Shown: positions 29,152-39,776 of the stretch, piece after piece
How positions within the stretch are numbered: position 1 is the stretch's first letter
Layout of the letters: each line of letters begins with the position of its first letter
DNA from: Gammaproteobacteria bacterium
Lineage (GTDB): Bacteria > Pseudomonadota > Gammaproteobacteria > Steroidobacterales > GCA-2729495
Assembly (NCBI GenBank): GCA_023383705.1
Contig: JAHDYM010000003.1
Span: 1-64,000, forward strand
Length of the DNA: 64,000 bases
Direction: 5' to 3'
Translations under genes and position numbers: made by a program
Notes under the pieces: model-generated
The model's input: the letters and a program-made list of their open reading frames with translations, nothing else
Told to the model about the DNA's origin: nothing
The model's database searches: none

Positions 29152-30714
29152 TCAGGCCAGGTAGCGCGCCAGGTATTCGTCGAAGTCCAGCACATCGCCG
29201 GCTTCCATCTGCGCCTGCCTGAGCAGCGATTCGCGGGCCTCGGTGGCCAGCAGCTCGCGATGCTGGTTCAGTTCCGGACCCAGCGACAGGAAGTACTCGC
29301 GGGTGCGACGCGCGAGGTCCAGGCCATAGGCCGCCAGCGACTGCTGCCGGTCGCGCAGCTCGGCGATCAGTGCCGCCGAGGGCGTCTGCGCCGGATCCTC
29401 GATACCCCGTGCGTGATGCCGGATCGCCTCCACGTGTCCCTGCCTGCCGTCAGGATCCAGCAGCCGGGCGACGGCCACCATCTCCTTGCAGATCGCGCTA
29501 CCCCAGGCCTGCAGGGGAATCTCGCCTTCGCCGCGTCGCAGGCGCAGGCCGGGCTCGCGTCCGCGCCGTGCCACCAGGCCGTGGTTCTGGTCGATCCGCT
29601 CCTGCTCGGCGGCGGAGATCGGTGGACTCTCGAGCAGCAGGCAGTAGATCAGGAAGACTTCCAGGAAACGCAGCTGCCGCTGGTTGAGACCGACCGGATC
29701 GGCGGGGCTGATATCCAGCGCCCGCAGCTCGATGTATTGCACGCCGCCGCGGCGCAATGCCGCCGTGGGGCGCTCACCGCGTTGTATGACACGCTTGGGC
29801 CGGATCGTGCTGTAGAACTCGTTTTCGATCTGCAGCTGGTTGGCATTGAGCTGCCGATACTCGCCATCGACCTTCACGCCGATGCGGGCAAACTCCGCAC
29901 GCGGCAGTTTCGTGGCCTGGTTCAGGTCGCGGATGTATTCGTCGAGGCTGTTGGCCGAAACCACCAGTTTTGCCTGCACATCGTTGCGATAACCGAGGTC
30001 GCTCATGCGCAGCGAGGTGGCCCAGGGGCCGTACAGGGTCGCCGTGTCCAGTTCCGCCAGTCCCGACTCGCGGCCCTGCACGAAACTCTTGCACAGTGCC
30101 GGTGAGGCGCCGAACAGGTACAGCAGCAGCCAGTCCATGCGCCGCACATTGCGTACCGCGGCGAGGTAGGCTGCCGAGCGGAAGTCCTGCAGCTCGCTGC
30201 GCTCGCCCTCGAGTTCCCGGTACAGGGGCCAGAAGGCATCCGGCAGCGAATAGTTGTAATGCACGCCCGAGATGGCCTGCATGATGCTGCCATAGCGATG
30301 GGCAAGGCCGCGCCGGTAGATGGTTTTCATGCGGCCGATGTTGGACGTGCCGTAATACGCAATCGGCACCTCGGCGTCGCTCCTGATCCGGCACGGCATG
30401 CTCAGCGGCCACAGCAGCTCGTCGCCGATCCGCTCCATCGTGAACTGGTGGATGTCGCAGAGAAACTGGATGGTCTGCCAGTTGTAGTCCTGCGGCGGTG
30501 TGACGAATTCCAGCAGCGCCTCGGAGAAGTCGGTGGTGATGAAGGCGTTGGTCAGGGCCGAGCCGATGGCCTGCGGATGCGGCGTCCCGGCCAGCCGGCC
30601 CTCGGGCGTGATGCGCAGGCACTCCCGTTCCACGCCCCGCTGTCCGCCGCGCACCAGGCCGGCGGCCTCGGGTGCGGACAACTTGAGGAGGCGGGTTTCG
30701 AGCAGACTGGCCAC
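29152..30714 (-). CDS. gshA: Glutamate--cysteine ligase
   Basis: QRGVERECLRITPEGRLAGTPHPQAIGSALTNAFITTDFSEALLEFVTPP. Confidence 0.96.
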   Translation of the reverse strand: MASLLETRLLKLSAPEAAGLVRGGQRGVERECLRITPEGRLAGTPHPQAIGSALTNAFITTDFSEALLEFVTPPQDYNWQTIQFLCDIHQFTMERIGDELLWPLSMPCRIRSDAEVPIAYYGTSNIGRMKTIYRRGLAHRYGSIMQAISGVHYNYSLPDAFWPLYRELEGERSELQDFRSAAYLAAVRNVRRMDWLLLYLFGASPALCKSFVQGRESGLAELDTATLYGPWATSLRMSDLGYRNDVQAKLVVSANSLDEYIRDLNQATKLPRAEFARIGVKVDGEYRQLNANQLQIENEFYSTIRPKRVIQRGERPTAALRRGGVQYIELRALDISPADPVGLNQRQLRFLEVFLIYCLLLESPPISAAEQERIDQNHGLVARRGREPGLRLRRGEGEIPLQAWGSAICKEMVAVARLLDPDGRQGHVEAIRHHARGIEDPAQTPSAALIAELRDRQQSLAAYGLDLARRTREYFLSLGPELNQHRELLATEARESLLRQAQMEAGDVLDFDEYLARYLA

Positions 30715-30775
30715 GCGGCTTCCTTGTTCTTGTTCGCCGGCGGGTGTGCCCCCGCCGGGCCGGCCAGATTACACG

Positions 30776-32089
30776 TTAACCGGCCGGATCGGCGAGCAGC
30801 CGGATTTCGACGCGCTGGTTGGCCCGCGCAGCCCGGTTCCACTCGCCGGCAGTCACGCCGTCTGCGGCGGCGGGATAGGGCACGAGTGGCTCGCTGTTGC
30901 CGAAGGCTTCGGTCTCGATGCGGATGGGCCCGTTGCTGACGGCCGGGTCGGCGAGGAAATTGGCAAAGGCCACCGACTGCCGTGTCGATTCGATGCGGGC
31001 CTCGCTGGCGGTGAGGCCCAGCCGGTCGCAGCGCGCCACGGGCAACTCGTCGGCCGCCAGTTTCCAGCCGGTGTCACCGCTACGGCGCATGCAGAAGTCG
31101 CCGACATGGCTCTCGAGCCGCACCGTGCCCCGGAAATCCAGGCTGCGCAGCCGGTCGAGCAGACCCTTGAGCAGTTCGAGCCGCGCATCGCCGAAGGGCA
31201 GTTCGTTGGGCGGATAACTCGCTGCCTGGTTGACGCTCCATTCCAGCGCCGCAGCGACGCTGGCCGAACGGTCGATCACGGCTGGCGCCGTACTCGCGAC
31301 CGGCTGCGGCTGGCCGGCTGCCGGCGTGCTGCCGGCCAGTTGCTCGTCAAGAGCCTTGATCAGTTCCAGGTTCTGGTGCGCCACGGCACGCCAGCGGGTT
31401 TCCGAATCGAGGTGCAGCCAGAAGGAAATCGCCGCGGCGATGGCCAGCACGACCACCAGCGCCCCGGCCGGCCAGAACGGCAGCCGTGTCCTCGGCGCGG
31501 CGGGCCGGGGCTCGGCTGGCCGGCTGTCGGGACGCTCGGCCAGCACCTGCCGGACGGTGGATTCAAGGTCGGTGCGCAGGCTGCGGTTGTGGTCGGCGAG
31601 CATCTCCTGCAGCCAGCGATGCAGGTCGGACCAGTCCGCAGGAGCATTTACCGACTCTACCCCGGCAAGCCCGCCCGGATGATCGCTGGCGCGACGGGCC
31701 GGCACCGGCTCGGCGCCGGGCAGCAGGCGCAGCGAGCGCAGCACCTCGGTGACTTCGACCGGGCGGATCTGCTTGGGCAGTACGCCGACCGCGCCGAGCG
31801 CCCGGGCCTGCCCCACGTAGAGGTCACCCGACTGCGAGGTGTACATCATCACGGGGATGGTGGCGGTCGCGGGATTTTCCTTGATCGCCTTCACCGCCTG
31901 GAAGCCGTCCATGCCCGGCATCATGTGATCCATGAAGATCACGTCCGGGCGATGGGCAGCCAGGTATTCGAGTGCGGCCTCGGCTGATTCGGCGGTCTCC
32001 ACCCGCAGTTCGTGTGTCTCGAGCATGCGGCGCAGGGCCTCGCGGGCGGTCCGCGAGTCATCGACGATCAGTGCGCACTTGTAGCCCAT
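30776..32089 (-). CDS. Receiver-domain protein with TM helix and OmpA-like C-terminus
   Basis: ALIVDDSRTAREALRRM..VIFMDHMMPGMDGF; TM LPFWPAGALVVVLAIAAAISFWL; C-terminal NQRVEIRL. Confidence 0.8.
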   Translation of the reverse strand: MGYKCALIVDDSRTAREALRRMLETHELRVETAESAEAALEYLAAHRPDVIFMDHMMPGMDGFQAVKAIKENPATATIPVMMYTSQSGDLYVGQARALGAVGVLPKQIRPVEVTEVLRSLRLLPGAEPVPARRASDHPGGLAGVESVNAPADWSDLHRWLQEMLADHNRSLRTDLESTVRQVLAERPDSRPAEPRPAAPRTRLPFWPAGALVVVLAIAAAISFWLHLDSETRWRAVAHQNLELIKALDEQLAGSTPAAGQPQPVASTAPAVIDRSASVAAALEWSVNQAASYPPNELPFGDARLELLKGLLDRLRSLDFRGTVRLESHVGDFCMRRSGDTGWKLAADELPVARCDRLGLTASEARIESTRQSVAFANFLADPAVSNGPIRIETEAFGNSEPLVPYPAAADGVTAGEWNRAARANQRVEIRLLADPAG

Positions 32090-32245
32090 GCCAGGGGGTG
32101 CCCGACGCCAGCTGGCGAGACCGGCATTCTAAACCCCCGGGGCGCGGCCGCATGCGCGCCGCAACACAGTTGGCGCTGCCGGCAGGCCGATATGCCATAA
32201 GCAACTTGTCCGGCTCGTGCCCGGTCGTCATGCTAGGCGTACCGC

Positions 32246-34294
32246 ATGCTCCGCAGGGTACCCGACCGGCCTATGCAGCCTCGTTCCACAGCGCTCCGGC
32301 TAGCCCTGGTGTTCGTCGCCGGTGGCTGCGTGCCGGTGCATGCCGCAGTCCCGACGGACATGCTCGTGGCCAATGCCATCATCGGCGCGCTCGTGCTTGC
32401 CCTGGTGGCAGTGCTGCTTCTCACCCGGCAGCGCCTGCGGCGCAGGAGCCAGATGATCAGCGAGCTGGCCGATGCGGTGGAACGGCTGGCGCTGCGCGAC
32501 CATGTCGGTGAGCCGAAGCCGCCGGAACCTGGTGCAATCCCGGGCCTTCCCGGCGAACTGCAGCGCCTGCAATCCGCCCTGCAGAAGGCCGCCAGTTCGC
32601 ACGACTATCTCAACCAGGTCATTCGCACGATCAGGGATGCGCTCATCGTCACGCGCACGGATGGCAGCATCAACCGGGCAAACCCGGCGGCTGAACGCCT
32701 GCTCGGCAGGTCGAATGCCGAGCTGTGCGGTCTGCCGCTCGTCAGCCTGGTTGCCGAAAACCAGCGTGCGGAATTTTCCTTCGAAGACAACCAGGGGCGT
32801 GCGCGCGAGACCACCCTGCTGGATGCCGCCGGCGAGCCCGTGCCGGTAAGTTACAGCTGCGCCGCGCTCGGTGGCGATGACCCGGCGCTGCGCGGGCATG
32901 TGGTCACCCTGCGCAACATCAGCGAGCGCAAGGCGGCCGAGCAACGCATCCGTTATCTGGCGCGCATCGATGCGCTGACCAAGGTGCCCAACCGCATGCA
33001 GTTCCAGCACCTGTTGCAGCGCGCCCTGGCGCGTGCGCGGCGTGGCAAGCATCGCCTCGCACTCATCTACATGGACGTGGACAAGTTCAAGGAGATCAAC
33101 GACACCTTCGGACACACCGCCGGTGACCTCTGCCTCGAGACGCTCACCACGCGACTGCGCAACGTCCTGCCCGAGGGTTCGGTGATCGGCCGCCTGGCCG
33201 GTGATGAGTTCGGCGTGATCCTCGACAACCTGGACCCGGGACGCAACCTGCGCGCCGAGGTTGTCGCCACCACCCGCCTGCTGCAGGAAACGATCAGCGA
33301 GCCGCTGAATTTCCAGGGGCACCAGATCTACACCACCGTCAGTGCCGGGATCTCGCTGTATCCGGGTGATGGCAACAACGTCATCGACCTGATCCGCAAC
33401 GCCGATGCGGCGCTCTACCGCGCCAAGCGGCAGGGGGGTGGCGCGCTCGACGTGTATCACCCGGACATGAACGCCGCGGCCGTTGACCGGCTGATGCTGA
33501 AGAGCCGCCTGCGCAAGGCCTTCGAGAAAAACGAGCTGCGCGTCCACTACCAGCCGAAGATCGACCTGCGCGACGGCTCGGTCGCCGGTGCCGAGGCACT
33601 GGTGCGCTGGGAACTCACCGATCGTGGCCTGGTGCTGCCCTCCGAGTTCATCCCGCTGGCCGAAGAGAGCAACCTGATCCTCGAACTCGGTGAATGGGTG
33701 CTCGACCGGGTCTGTCGCGACTATCGCCACTTGCTGGACAGCGCGATCAATCCGGGCCGGATCTCCGTGAACCTCTCGCTGCGCCAGCTCAAGCAACGTG
33801 ACTTCATCAGCCGCGTCCGCGCCATCTGCAGCCAGCATCGCGTGCCACCCGAGAGCCTCGAGCTGGAAATCACCGAAACGACGCTGATGGAAGATCCGAC
33901 ACGCACGATGCGGATCCTTGCCGACCTGCACCAGATGGGACTGCGGCTGGCGATCGACGACTTCGGTACCGGCTATTCCTCGCTGAGTGCGCTCCAGCAA
34001 TTTCCGATCGGCACGCTCAAGATCGACCAGTCCTTCGTCCGCCACGCCACCACCAGCCATGACCAGGCCACGATCGTCGCGCTGATCATCGAGATGGGCC
34101 ACACGCTGCGCCTCGACGTGGTGGCCGAAGGCGTGGAGTCGGAGGAGCAGCTGCGTTTTCTCAAGGCGCTGAACTGCGACTATGCGCAGGGCCTGCTGTT
34201 TGGCCGGGCGATGGCAGCCGACGACTTCCGCGACCTGCTGCTGGACCAGGGCGCCGTGACCAGCCGCTACCGCAGCCTGTTCGCCCGCGGCTGA
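32246..34294 (+). CDS. PAS-GGDEF-EAL protein, membrane-associated
   Basis: RIDALTKVPNRMQFQHLL, LAGDEFGVIL, GAEALVRWE, DDFGTGYSSLSAL. Confidence 0.93.
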   Translation: MLRRVPDRPMQPRSTALRLALVFVAGGCVPVHAAVPTDMLVANAIIGALVLALVAVLLLTRQRLRRRSQMISELADAVERLALRDHVGEPKPPEPGAIPGLPGELQRLQSALQKAASSHDYLNQVIRTIRDALIVTRTDGSINRANPAAERLLGRSNAELCGLPLVSLVAENQRAEFSFEDNQGRARETTLLDAAGEPVPVSYSCAALGGDDPALRGHVVTLRNISERKAAEQRIRYLARIDALTKVPNRMQFQHLLQRALARARRGKHRLALIYMDVDKFKEINDTFGHTAGDLCLETLTTRLRNVLPEGSVIGRLAGDEFGVILDNLDPGRNLRAEVVATTRLLQETISEPLNFQGHQIYTTVSAGISLYPGDGNNVIDLIRNADAALYRAKRQGGGALDVYHPDMNAAAVDRLMLKSRLRKAFEKNELRVHYQPKIDLRDGSVAGAEALVRWELTDRGLVLPSEFIPLAEESNLILELGEWVLDRVCRDYRHLLDSAINPGRISVNLSLRQLKQRDFISRVRAICSQHRVPPESLELEITETTLMEDPTRTMRILADLHQMGLRLAIDDFGTGYSSLSALQQFPIGTLKIDQSFVRHATTSHDQATIVALIIEMGHTLRLDVVAEGVESEEQLRFLKALNCDYAQGLLFGRAMAADDFRDLLLDQGAVTSRYRSLFARG

Positions 34295-34352
34295 GGCTGC
34301 GGCATAATCTTCTGTCCCGGATAACAATCATTCTCAACTGGAGGCCCCTGCC

Positions 34353-34697
34353 ATGCAGAAATTCATCATGACCGCTGTACTCGGCATCGCATTTGCCGTT
34401 GCTGTTCCCGCCCAGGCTGCCTGCGAATACCCGGCCGATGTCGCGCTGCCCGATGGCGCCAAGGCCACCGAGGCGGAAATGAATGCAGGCTCTGCGGTGG
34501 TCAAGAAATACATCGCCGACATGGACGCGTACATGGCCTGCCTGGATGCCGAACAGGCTGCCTTGCCGGTCGAGCAGCAGACACCGGAAAACAAGGCGCT
34601 GCATGTCAAGCGACACAATGCGGCCGTGGATGCCGAGGAGGCCATCGCCGCACGTTTCAATGAACAGGTCCGCGCCTACAAGGCTGCCAAAAAGTAA
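34353..34697 (+). CDS. Small secreted protein of unknown function
   Basis: Signal peptide MQKFIMTAVLGIAFAVAVPAQA. Confidence 0.7.
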   Translation: MQKFIMTAVLGIAFAVAVPAQAACEYPADVALPDGAKATEAEMNAGSAVVKKYIADMDAYMACLDAEQAALPVEQQTPENKALHVKRHNAAVDAEEAIAARFNEQVRAYKAAKK

Positions 34698-34782
34698 GCG
34701 CATCCGGACCGGGTCTACGGATCTGGTCCGGGCGAGCCCTGGCAGTTAAAATCCGCGCCCCGCAAACAGGAATCGAAGTCTC

Positions 34783-35760
34783 ATGACCAAAGCCGCGAGA
34801 GTGACCATTACCGGTGCAGCTGGCCAGATCGGCTATCAGCTTGCCTTCCGCATCGCTTCCGGGCAGCTGCTCGGACCCAACCAGCCGGTGATCCTGCAGT
34901 TGCTCGAAATCACGCCGGCGCTGAATGCGCTGAACGGCGTGGTCATGGAACTCGACGACTGCGCATTTCCGACCCTGCAGGGCGTGGTCGCCACCGACCA
35001 GCCCGATGTGGCGTTCCGGGACACGGACTACGCGCTGCTGGTCGGTGCCAAGCCGCGCGGTCCCGGCATGGAGCGCGGCGACCTGCTGCGCGAGAACGCG
35101 AAGATCTTCTCGGTGCAGGGCAAGGCCCTCAACGAGCATGCGAGCCGTGGCGTGAAGGTGCTGGTGGTCGGCAACCCGGCCAACACCAATGCACTGATCG
35201 CGCAGGCCAATGCGCCCACGCTGAACCCGGCCAACTTCACGGCGATGATGCGCCTCGACCACAACCGTGCCCTGGCGCAGCTGGCGCAGAAGACCGGCAC
35301 GCATGTCAGCCAGATCAGCCGCATGACGGTCTGGGGCAACCATTCGGCCACCCAGTACCCGGACATCAGCCAGGCCGTGATCAACGAACGGCGCGCCAGC
35401 GAGATGGTCGACGCGAAGTGGGTCAAGGACGAATTCATCCCCGTCGTGCAGCAGCGTGGTGCTGCGATCATCAAGGCGCGTGGCCTGTCGAGTGCCGCAT
35501 CGGCCGCATCGGCGGCCATCGACCACATCCGCGACTGGGCACTCGGTACCCCGGGCGACGACTGGGTCAGCATGGCGGTTCCAGCCGATGGCAGCTACGG
35601 CATCAAGGAAGGCATCATCTATTCGTATCCGGTGCGGTGCGCGAAGGGCAAATACGAGATCGTGCAGGGCCTGCCGATCAGCGATTTCAGCCGCGAGCGC
35701 ATGCAGGCAACCGAAGACGAGCTGCGTCAGGAGCGCGAAGCGATCGCTGCCCTGCTCTGA
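34783..35760 (+). CDS. mdh: Malate dehydrogenase
   Basis: [43 protein letters not shown]. Confidence 0.96.
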   Translation: MTKAARVTITGAAGQIGYQLAFRIASGQLLGPNQPVILQLLEITPALNALNGVVMELDDCAFPTLQGVVATDQPDVAFRDTDYALLVGAKPRGPGMERGDLLRENAKIFSVQGKALNEHASRGVKVLVVGNPANTNALIAQANAPTLNPANFTAMMRLDHNRALAQLAQKTGTHVSQISRMTVWGNHSATQYPDISQAVINERRASEMVDAKWVKDEFIPVVQQRGAAIIKARGLSSAASAASAAIDHIRDWALGTPGDDWVSMAVPADGSYGIKEGIIYSYPVRCAKGKYEIVQGLPISDFSRERMQATEDELRQEREAIAALL

Positions 35761-35769
35761 ACCGCCGGT

Positions 35770-35800
35770 GCCGGGGAGTGCCGCGTCGGTACTCCCCGGC
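35770..35800 (+). terminator. Stem-loop downstream of mdh
   Basis: GCCGGGGAGT-N11-ACTCCCCGGC perfect 10-bp stem; weak U-run. Confidence 0.6.
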
Positions 35801-35844
35801 GCACCGCGTGGTTTATAGTCAGTCGCTGCACCAAGTGGGGTGAC

Positions 35845-38307
35845 ATGATGACTGACGTCATTATCTGGCTGTTATGGACTGTCGCCCTGCTGGGCGTCGG
35901 TCTCGTGCTTGCGTACCGGCGTATCGACCTGCCCACGTCGACGCTGACGCTGGGCGGTGCGCTGTTCATCTACAGCCTGTTCGGCACCGGCTGGGCGACC
36001 TGGAAGCTGCTGCTCTGGATCCTGTTCGCCGGACTCCTCGCGCTGAACTCCGTCAGGTTCCGCCGTGAGCGGATCACGCTGCCGCTGTTGCGCTTCTATC
36101 GCACGGTCGTGCCGCATCTTTCCGATACCGAGCGCGAAGCGCTGGAAGCCGGCACGGTGTGGTGGGACGGCGAACTGTTTACCGGCTTGCCCGACTGGGG
36201 CCGCCTGATGGCACTGCCGGCACCGAAGCTGAGCCCGGAGGAACAGGCCTTTCTCGACGGTCCCACGGAAGAGCTGTGTCGCCTCAGCGATGACTGGCGG
36301 ATCACCCACGAACTGGCCGATCTGCCGCCCGAGGTCTGGGCCTGCATCCGCCAGCACCGCTTCTTCGCGATGATCATCCCGAAGCGCTATGGCGGCCTCG
36401 AGTTCTCGCCGATCGCCGTAGCCGCCGTGCTCGCCAAGCTGTCGAGCCGCAGCGCCGTGGTCGCCTCGACGGTCGGTGTGCCGAATTCGCTCGGGCCGGC
36501 GGAGCTGCTGCTGCACTACGGGACCGAGGAGCAGCGCGACTACTACCTGCCGCGCCTGGCGAGCGGCGAGGAGATTCCCTGCTTTGCGCTGACTGGGCCG
36601 CGCGTGGGCTCGGATGCCGCCTCCATTCCCGACACCGGCGTGGTCTGTCGTGGCGAGTGGCAGGGCCGGGAGATCATTGGTATCCGCCTCAACTGGGACA
36701 AGCGCTACATCACGCTCGCGCCGGTGGCGACAGTACTCGGCCTGGCCTTCAGGCTCCACGATCCCGACCATCTGCTGGGGCCGGAGGAAGATCGCGGCGT
36801 GACCGCGGCGCTGATTCCGGTCAGCACGCCCGGCATCACCATCGGCCGACGGCACTTCCCGCTGAACGTGCCCTTCCAGAATGGCCCGACCCAGGGCCGC
36901 GACGTGTTCGTGCCGCTCGATGCGATCATCGGCGGACCGGAGCGAGCCGGCCAGGGCTGGAAGATGCTGGTCGAGCAGCTCTCGGCCGGGCGCGGCATCA
37001 CGCTGCCCTCGAACGCGATGGGCGGCAGCAAGGCCATCGTCTACGCCTCCGGTGCCTACACGCGCCTGCGCCGCCAGTTCAACCTGCCGGTCTGCGAGTT
37101 CGAAGGCGTGGGTGAGGCACTGGCGCGGATGGCCGGTTTCACCTACATCATCAATGCCGGCCTGTCGGTCACGGCAACGGCGATTGCGCGCGGCGAGCGG
37201 CCCTCGGTACCCTCCGCTGTGCTCAAGTACCACTGCACCGAGCTGGCACGCCGGGTGACCAACGATGCCATGGACGTGCAGGGCGGCAAGGGCATCATGC
37301 TCGGCCGCTCGAATTACCTGGCGCGCATCTACCAGGGCATACCGATCGCCATCACGGTGGAGGGTGCCAACATCCTTACCCGCAGCCTGATCATCTTCGG
37401 CCAGGGTGCGGTCCGCTGCCATCCCTTCGTGCTGAAGGAAATGGAAGCCGCAAACGATCCGGATTTCAGCCGCGGCCTGCGCGAGTTCGACCGCTACCTG
37501 TTTGCGCACATCGGCTATGCGATCAGCAACGCCGCGCGCAGTTTCGTGCTGGCGCTCAGCAACGCGAAGGCCAGCCATGCGCCGGTCGACGGCCCGACCG
37601 CACGCTTCTTCCAGCACGTCAACCGCTACAGCGCCGCTTTTGCGCTGCTCGCCGATGTGGCCATGCTGGTGGTGGGCGGTGGGCTCAAGCGCAAGGAGAT
37701 GCTGTCGGCGCGCCTCGGCGATGTGTTCAGCTCCATCTACCTCGCCAGCATGGTGCTCAAGCACTACGACAACCAGGGCCGCCAGTCGGGTGACCTGCCG
37801 CTGGTCGAGTGGGCCTGCCGGACACTCCTCTACCAGGCGCAGGAGCAGATGCACGGGTTCCTGCGCAACTTTCCCAACCGCTGGGTTGCCGGCCTGCTGC
37901 GCATCTGTGTTTTTCCGCGCGGTCGCATGTACTCCGCGCCGCCCGATGAACTCGGCCAGCAGATCGTTGCGCTGATCACCCGGCCCACCGATACCCGCGC
38001 CCGCCTCTGCGAGGGCATTTATGCGGCCGCCGAACCGGGTTGCGTGATCGGCCAGCTGCAGGCCGCGCTGGAGACCAACGAAAGCCTGCTGCCGCTGCAA
38101 CAACGCGTGCGCGAAGCGACCAAGGCCGGCCTGTTGCCGCCCGGTGACTTCCACCAGCACATCGAGCAGGCCCGCAACCAGGACATCCTGTCGGCTGAGG
38201 AAGCCGAACAGCTGCGTCGTTTCGATGCCACCGTGCTGGCGTTGACCGCAGTCGATGATTTCGATTCTGCCGAACTGCAAAGCCGCGTGCCGGTGGCCCC
38301 GCCATGA
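35845..38307 (+). CDS. fadE: Acyl-CoA dehydrogenase, FadE type
   Basis: ALTGPRVGSDAASIPDTGVV..QGGKGIMLGRSNYLARIYQGIPIAITVEGANILTRSLIIFGQG. Confidence 0.92.
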   Translation: MMTDVIIWLLWTVALLGVGLVLAYRRIDLPTSTLTLGGALFIYSLFGTGWATWKLLLWILFAGLLALNSVRFRRERITLPLLRFYRTVVPHLSDTEREALEAGTVWWDGELFTGLPDWGRLMALPAPKLSPEEQAFLDGPTEELCRLSDDWRITHELADLPPEVWACIRQHRFFAMIIPKRYGGLEFSPIAVAAVLAKLSSRSAVVASTVGVPNSLGPAELLLHYGTEEQRDYYLPRLASGEEIPCFALTGPRVGSDAASIPDTGVVCRGEWQGREIIGIRLNWDKRYITLAPVATVLGLAFRLHDPDHLLGPEEDRGVTAALIPVSTPGITIGRRHFPLNVPFQNGPTQGRDVFVPLDAIIGGPERAGQGWKMLVEQLSAGRGITLPSNAMGGSKAIVYASGAYTRLRRQFNLPVCEFEGVGEALARMAGFTYIINAGLSVTATAIARGERPSVPSAVLKYHCTELARRVTNDAMDVQGGKGIMLGRSNYLARIYQGIPIAITVEGANILTRSLIIFGQGAVRCHPFVLKEMEAANDPDFSRGLREFDRYLFAHIGYAISNAARSFVLALSNAKASHAPVDGPTARFFQHVNRYSAAFALLADVAMLVVGGGLKRKEMLSARLGDVFSSIYLASMVLKHYDNQGRQSGDLPLVEWACRTLLYQAQEQMHGFLRNFPNRWVAGLLRICVFPRGRMYSAPPDELGQQIVALITRPTDTRARLCEGIYAAAEPGCVIGQLQAALETNESLLPLQQRVREATKAGLLPPGDFHQHIEQARNQDILSAEEAEQLRRFDATVLALTAVDDFDSAELQSRVPVAPP

Positions 38308-39776
38308 CTGTGTCCCCGACCATCGCCGGCCTGAGCGGCATGGCCCTGTATCTGCCGCCCTGCCGGGTCGACCTGCACAAGTGGTGCGAATGGACGGGCT
38401 CGGACTGGGAAAAGATCCGCCAGGTCGTGGGCACCGGCTTCCGCATGCTCGGACCGCAGCAGAGCGTCTACACGATGGCGGCCAATGCCTGCCTGCGCCT
38501 GATCGAACGCTACAACGTGGATCCGGCGAAGGTCCGTTACCTCGCGCTGGGGACCGAGTCGAGCACCGACAACTCCGCCGGTGCCATCATCGTCAAGGGC
38601 ATGCTCAACATGGCCCTGCATGCACAGGGCCGACCGCCACTGGCGCGCAACTGCGAGGTGCCCGAGTTCAAGCACGCCTGCCTCGGCGGCGTCTATGCGC
38701 TGCGCGCCGCGCTGCGGTTCCTGCAGTCGGACGGCAGCGATGGCGTGGCCATCGTCGTGTGCACCGACAAGGCGCTGTACGGGCGCGGTACCACCGGCGA
38801 GCCCACGCAGGGCGCCGGTGCGGTGGCGATGCTGCTGGAAAGCCGGCCGAGGCTGGCGGCCATCGACCTGCGCCGGGCCGGCACCGCTTCCGAGTATCGT
38901 GGCATCGATTTCCGCAAGCCACTGGTGACACGCCCGGGCAGCAGGGCCGAAACGACCTCAATCGATATCCCGGTTTACAACGGGCGTTATTCCACCAACT
39001 GCTACATCGATGAAATCCACCAGGCACTCGACCACCTGTACAGCCGTTCCTCGCTGACCCCGGTCGGCTACCTGCGCAGTCTCGAGGCCATATTCATGCA
39101 CCGGCCCTACCAGCGCATGCCGGAGACCGGCCTCGGGCTGGCCTGGCTGTTCGCACTGGCACGCGGCGATGCCGCCGACCGCGCCGAACTCGCCGGCTAC
39201 TGTCGCGGGGCCGGCTTCGCCGTCGAGGAAGTCATCGCCGAGATGAACGCTGCGCCCGAACTGGACCAGCTGGCCGTGCAGGCACGCATCCATGAAGAGG
39301 TGTTTCCGCTCAGCAATACCGTGCTGAAAGTCTTCCGGCAAAGCGAGGCCTACAGCCAGCAGGTGCTCGGCAAGATGACGCTGGGTTCGGAGTGGATGCG
39401 CGAGGTCGGCAATCTCTATACCGGCGCCTTGCCGGCATGGCTGGCGGCGGGATTTGCCGATGCAAGACAGCGCGGGATGGAGCTTGCGGGCAGGGAGCTG
39501 CTCGCGATCGGTTATGGCAGCGGTGATGCGGCCGACGCGATCCCGATGCACGTCGTCGAGGGCTGGCAGGATGCGGCGGCGCGGATCGGCGTCGAGACGG
39601 CGCTGCAGCCCTGCGTCGACATTTCCGCCGAACAGTACCTGGCCCTGCGTGAAGGCCGGCAGCCGGACGACCTGCACATCGAGCACGCCGGCGAATTCGT
39701 CATCGACCACATCGGTGCGCGCTCGGACCGCAGCTTCCAGGATATCGGCGTCGAGTACTACCGTTACCTCGGCTGA
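38304..39776 (+). CDS. mvaS: Hydroxymethylglutaryl-CoA synthase family protein
   Basis: YLALGTESSTDNSAG, EFKHACLGGVYALRAA, VYNGRYSTNCYIDEI, MHRPYQRMPE. Confidence 0.85.
   Translation: MTVSPTIAGLSGMALYLPPCRVDLHKWCEWTGSDWEKIRQVVGTGFRMLGPQQSVYTMAANACLRLIERYNVDPAKVRYLALGTESSTDNSAGAIIVKGMLNMALHAQGRPPLARNCEVPEFKHACLGGVYALRAALRFLQSDGSDGVAIVVCTDKALYGRGTTGEPTQGAGAVAMLLESRPRLAAIDLRRAGTASEYRGIDFRKPLVTRPGSRAETTSIDIPVYNGRYSTNCYIDEIHQALDHLYSRSSLTPVGYLRSLEAIFMHRPYQRMPETGLGLAWLFALARGDAADRAELAGYCRGAGFAVEEVIAEMNAAPELDQLAVQARIHEEVFPLSNTVLKVFRQSEAYSQQVLGKMTLGSEWMREVGNLYTGALPAWLAAGFADARQRGMELAGRELLAIGYGSGDAADAIPMHVVEGWQDAAARIGVETALQPCVDISAEQYLALREGRQPDDLHIEHAGEFVIDHIGARSDRSFQDIGVEYYRYLG

Noticed and set aside
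32300-34327. 675-aa ORF antisense to the GGDEF-EAL gene
   Set aside because: Same antisense GC artefact; the sense frame has intact diagnostic motifs.
35872-38280. 802-aa ORF antisense to fadE
   Set aside because: Spurious open frame from high GC and codon periodicity; low-complexity-like composition and no recognisable domain, while the plus-strand frame is clearly FadE.
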